A DNA stretch of 9,368 bases from Cyanobacteriota bacterium (GTDB taxonomy: Bacteria; Cyanobacteriota; Cyanobacteriia; Leptolyngbyales; Leptolyngbyaceae), in the NCBI GenBank assembly GCA_027482985.1, contig JAIXVO010000339.1, positions 1 through 9,368 on the forward strand, written 5' to 3'. Of the stretch, positions 7,914 to 9,368 are shown one piece after another; positions within the stretch are counted from its first letter, which is position 1, and the number at the start of each line of letters is the position of its first letter. Both the position numbers and the translations under genes were made by a program. A model generated the notes under the pieces. That model did no database searches, was not told the DNA's origin, and worked only from the letters and a program-made list of their open reading frames with translations.

Positions 7914-8142
7914 AGCCGGAGCTACTCTGACTAGGTAAGGATGGCTGGGCAGTTTTCCACAGACAATTTACTGCACCGTTGGTAGTTTGGGCTGGCTCCA
8001 GACCATAATATAGTCGGCGCTCTGTGCAACGTGACAGACTTCGGTGTGAATTCAGTCGAGCGCGACGAGTCAGCACACCTACCCAGCATTGGCGTTTGAC
8101 AATTCGACTTGGTCTAAGGCGGTTGCTAGAATAGAAAATCCC

Positions 8143-8210
8143 TGTAAGGGCAGGTTGCGCAACAGGATTGTGACCGCTCCCGAGACCTGCGGCAAAACCT
8201 GCCCCTACGG
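8143..8210. repeat. Palindromic dispersed-repeat-like element (MITE/REP-like)
   Basis: GTAAGGGCAGGTT (8144-8156) and AACCTGCCCCTAC (8196-8208) are inverted copies with one mismatch, separated by about 39 nt. Short palindromic units with ends of the GTAGGGGCAGGTT kind are scattered between genes in many cyanobacterial genomes; this is recognised from memory of the sequence type. It has no coding capacity and would fold into a long stem. Confidence 0.55.
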
Positions 8211-8324
8211 AGGTTAGTTGCTTGCAAAGAAATCTCCTAAGTGTTCTGACCAAAGCTATAGCGGCTCCAAATTTTCCTCGGTTCACCAGGTCAGAGCTAA
8301 ACTGTGTGCTAGTGGTTGAAAAAA

Positions 8325-8364
8325 CTAGTGCATTAGCGGATATCCTAGTGCATTAGCGGATATC
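8325..8364. repeat. Two perfect 20-bp tandem direct repeats
   Basis: The unit CTAGTGCATTAGCGGATATC occurs twice with no mismatch and no spacer (8325-8344 and 8345-8364). Each unit with the following base contains GGATATCC or most of it, a perfect palindrome of 8 bp. The 20-bp period places the copies on the same DNA face. The pair lies 280 bp before parA. It could be a binding site for a partition or replication protein (iteron- or parS-like), a regulatory site, or a recent small duplication. Confidence 0.75.
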
Positions 8365-8634
8365 CTTGAAGCACTAAGTTAAGCCATGGATCAAACGGCT
8401 AATAAAGTTGCATAATGTCTTGGCAAATAGAACGCCTGTATAGGGTGCCATTCATCAGAGCAAGTCATGTTTCTGGATAACACTTTGAGCAACTGCAGTT
8501 TCCAACTCTAGAATGGATGCCTCAACACATAAGCTGTCTCAGAATTGGTGCAGTAAGCTAGCTGAGTGAAATTTTTAGCGCGTGAAGTTTCAATGGATGA
8601 ATTTACAGGTTGAGGTATTGACCGATCGCCCTTT

Positions 8635-8640
8635 GGAGGA
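8635..8640 (+). promoter_or_regulatory. Ribosome binding site of parA
   Basis: GGAGGA ends 3 nt before the GTG at 8644. It is a strong but closely spaced Shine-Dalgarno sequence and supports the GTG start, since no ATG is available upstream in frame. Confidence 0.6.
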
Positions 8641-8643
8641 GCC

Positions 8644-9042
8644 GTGACTCAAATTATTGCCATTTTTAACCAGGCAGGAGGAGTTGCTAAATCAACAGTG
8701 ACTCACAACCTGGGCTACCATTTAGCCTGTCGGAACCATCGAGTCTTGGTGATCGACATGGATCCACAAGCCTCACTGACAACGTTCATGGGGCTTGATC
8801 CCGACGACTTAGAGCAAAGTCTTTATGATGCTTTGAAGGATGAAAAAACCCTTTACATCATTGAGGATTTGATGAAGCTGGATATTGCGCCCACGAATCT
8901 CAAGCTGAGTGCGGCTGAAATGGAGCTAGTGCATGCTGATCTACGTGAAATGAGGCACAAAGATGCAATTGAGCCGATTCAGGCAGACTATGACTTTATA
9001 AAATTCGCCGGGAAAACCCCTGTGCCTTGTGCCTGGGGATGA
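8644..9042 (+). pseudogene. ParA-family ATPase, 3'-truncated by an IS200/IS605 element
   Basis: The reading frame begins at GTG with TQIIAIFNQAGGVAKST, the N-terminus of ParA/Soj/MinD-type ATPases that drive plasmid or chromosome partition. The deviant Walker A box is A11-G-G-V-A-K16-S17, and IDMDPQ (D38, D40) is the Walker A' motif; NLGYHLA follows the P-loop as usual. Homology runs to YDFI (ending at base 9000), where ParA proteins continue with a LIDCPP motif (Walker B). Instead the frame reads foreign sequence for 14 codons and stops at 9042. Only about 119 of the roughly 200-260 residues of a ParA are left, without Walker B, so the protein cannot be functional. The rest may lie beyond the insertion. 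No parB-like gene is visible. The Ala in place of the signature lysine also occurs in other cyanobacterial ParA-like proteins as I recall them. Confidence 0.82.
9010..9038. other. Candidate right-end hairpin of the IS200/IS605 element
   Basis: CCCC (9017-9020) and GGGG (9035-9038) flank a 14-nt loop that contains a direct repeat TGTGCC/TGTGCC. An alternative GGG-AAAA-CCC pairing (9010-9019) uses the same C-run. It sits 10-40 nt inside the inferred junction, where the imperfect subterminal hairpin recognised by the HUH transposase is expected. A second small stem, GGCT-TTT-AGCC (9082-9092), lies closer to tnpA. Confidence 0.4.
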
Positions 9043-9144
9043 GAGGCGAGTCGATGACGAAGTGACCCCTTGAGCAATATTGGCTTTTAGCCGATGGGTG
9101 ATTGAGGTCGCTGAGGAATCGACAGACTCCTATGCTGCAAACAG

Positions 9145-9368
9145 TCAGCCTCTCTGCTTTTGAGTCTCAATATACCGCTTCACAGCTTCCTCTGAGACGT
9201 GCCCAACACTGCCGTAGTAAGTTCCATCTGACCACATCCCAGACCCCCAGAATTTACGACGTTTCAAATCTGGGAATGTGCAAAATAATTGGACGGCAGC
9301 GATTGACTTAATCGTTTTAGCAATCTCAACAGGTGCGGTCGTATGGTCAGCTTGTACAAAGATGTGAA
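9145..9368 (-). CDS. tnpA: IS200/IS605-family transposase TnpA, C-terminal part (runs off window)
   Basis: On the minus strand 73 complete codons from the window edge to TGA (9147-9145) encode the C-terminal half of a Y1 (HUH) transposase. The first complete residue is the His of HIFVQAD, which fits the second His of the HUH pair; the preceding partial codon ends in TT, compatible with HVH or HIH. Then follow PVEIAKTIKSIAA, FPDLKRRKFWGSGMWSDGTYY and SVGHVSEEAVKRYIETQ, where the Tyr of RYIETQ is the expected catalytic tyrosine. Such enzymes move single-stranded IS copies in a replication-linked way. Nothing in the visible part is broken, so the copy could be active. No tnpB is seen downstream, which suggests an IS200-like (tnpA-only) arrangement unless tnpB lies on the other side. 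Confidence 0.88.
   Translation of the reverse strand, partial: HIFVQADHTTAPVEIAKTIKSIAAVQLFCTFPDLKRRKFWGSGMWSDGTYYGSVGHVSEEAVKRYIETQKQRG

Larger units (their letters stand above)
7848..8643. other. Roughly 800-bp region without a convincing gene
   Basis: This stretch separates the divergent brxA and parA genes. No frame shows family-like protein sequence. An ORF on the minus strand (7879-8286) exists but is Arg/Ser-rich with no recognisable motif, and it spans a palindromic repeat, so it is taken as chance. The region must hold the brxA promoter (minus) and the parA promoter (plus). On the minus strand an AT-rich TATATTAT (complement of about 8005-8014) could be a -10 box, but no well-spaced -35 box is seen. 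Identified contents are the hairpin at 7874-7913, the palindromic element at 8143-8210 and the tandem repeat at 8325-8364. In 8365-8634 I see nothing beyond short palindromes. Confidence 0.6.
9001..9368 (-). mobile_element. IS200/IS605-family element, right-end portion (partial)
   Basis: ParA homology stops at about 9000, and a TnpA gene on the minus strand runs off the right edge, so 9001-9368 is the 3' part of an inserted IS200/IS605-type element. About 140 bp lie between the tnpA stop and the junction. This segment has small palindromes of the kind that form the end hairpins of these elements. The left end and the target tetranucleotide are outside the window, so the junction is given to within a few bases only. 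Confidence 0.72.

Noticed and set aside
7879..8286. Minus-strand ORF of 135 codons upstream of brxA
   Set aside because: Arg/Ser-rich sequence without motifs, spanning the palindromic repeat and the brxA leader hairpin; no ribosome site seen.
8325..8364. Tandem repeats as a CRISPR remnant
   Set aside because: The two 20-bp units abut with no spacer, and no cas gene is present.

Overview
The window is part of a cyanobacterial genome that carries most of the 3' half of a type 1 BREX anti-phage locus, flanked by insertion-sequence debris. The cyanobacterial assignment rests on nine exact copies of the HIP1 octamer GCGATCGC (first bases at 120, 192, 1342, 1956, 2384, 3676, 4681, 4932 and 7780), on a DUF4058 protein (a family abundant in cyanobacteria), and on a ParA of the 'NQAGGVAK' kind. 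The moderately high GC of most genes argues against a low-GC Nostoc-like genome. A Leptolyngbya-like filamentous lineage is only a guess.

Layout, left to right. (1) Bases 1-~116 hold the last 34 codons and right end of an IS630-family element. (2) Immediately after it, pglX resumes without its N-terminal half (114-1841), so the IS cut the BREX adenine methyltransferase gene. The specificity (TRD-like) block of this remnant is conspicuously AT-rich compared with its C-terminal part. (3) A tightly spaced same-strand series follows: a DUF4058 protein (1867-2616), which is not a canonical BREX component, then pglZ (2623-5184) and brxL (5231-7255). (4) brxA (7248-7847) lies on the opposite strand, tail to tail with brxL with an 8-bp overlap. 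In canonical BREX-1 loci it is the first gene and co-directional. (5) About 800 bp without a convincing gene (7848-8643) hold an imperfect hairpin in the brxA leader, a palindromic dispersed-repeat-like element, and two perfect 20-bp tandem repeats. (6) A ParA-type ATPase gene starts at 8644 and loses homology at about 9000, where the 3' end of an IS200/IS605-type element (tnpA on the minus strand, running off the window) begins.

How the genes would work together. In BREX-1, PglX methylates host DNA at a non-palindromic adenine site and BrxA, BrxB, BrxC, PglZ and BrxL are needed with it to block phage replication. PglZ, BrxL and BrxA look intact here, PglX is broken by the IS, and brxB and brxC are not in the window; they may lie beyond the IS630 copy. 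The locus is therefore either a decaying BREX island or one whose methyltransferase was inactivated. The most interesting points are the embedded DUF4058 protein with a PD-(D/E)XK-like motif pattern, the inverted brxA, the apparent loss of the Lon catalytic dyad in BrxL, and the composition mosaic in pglX.
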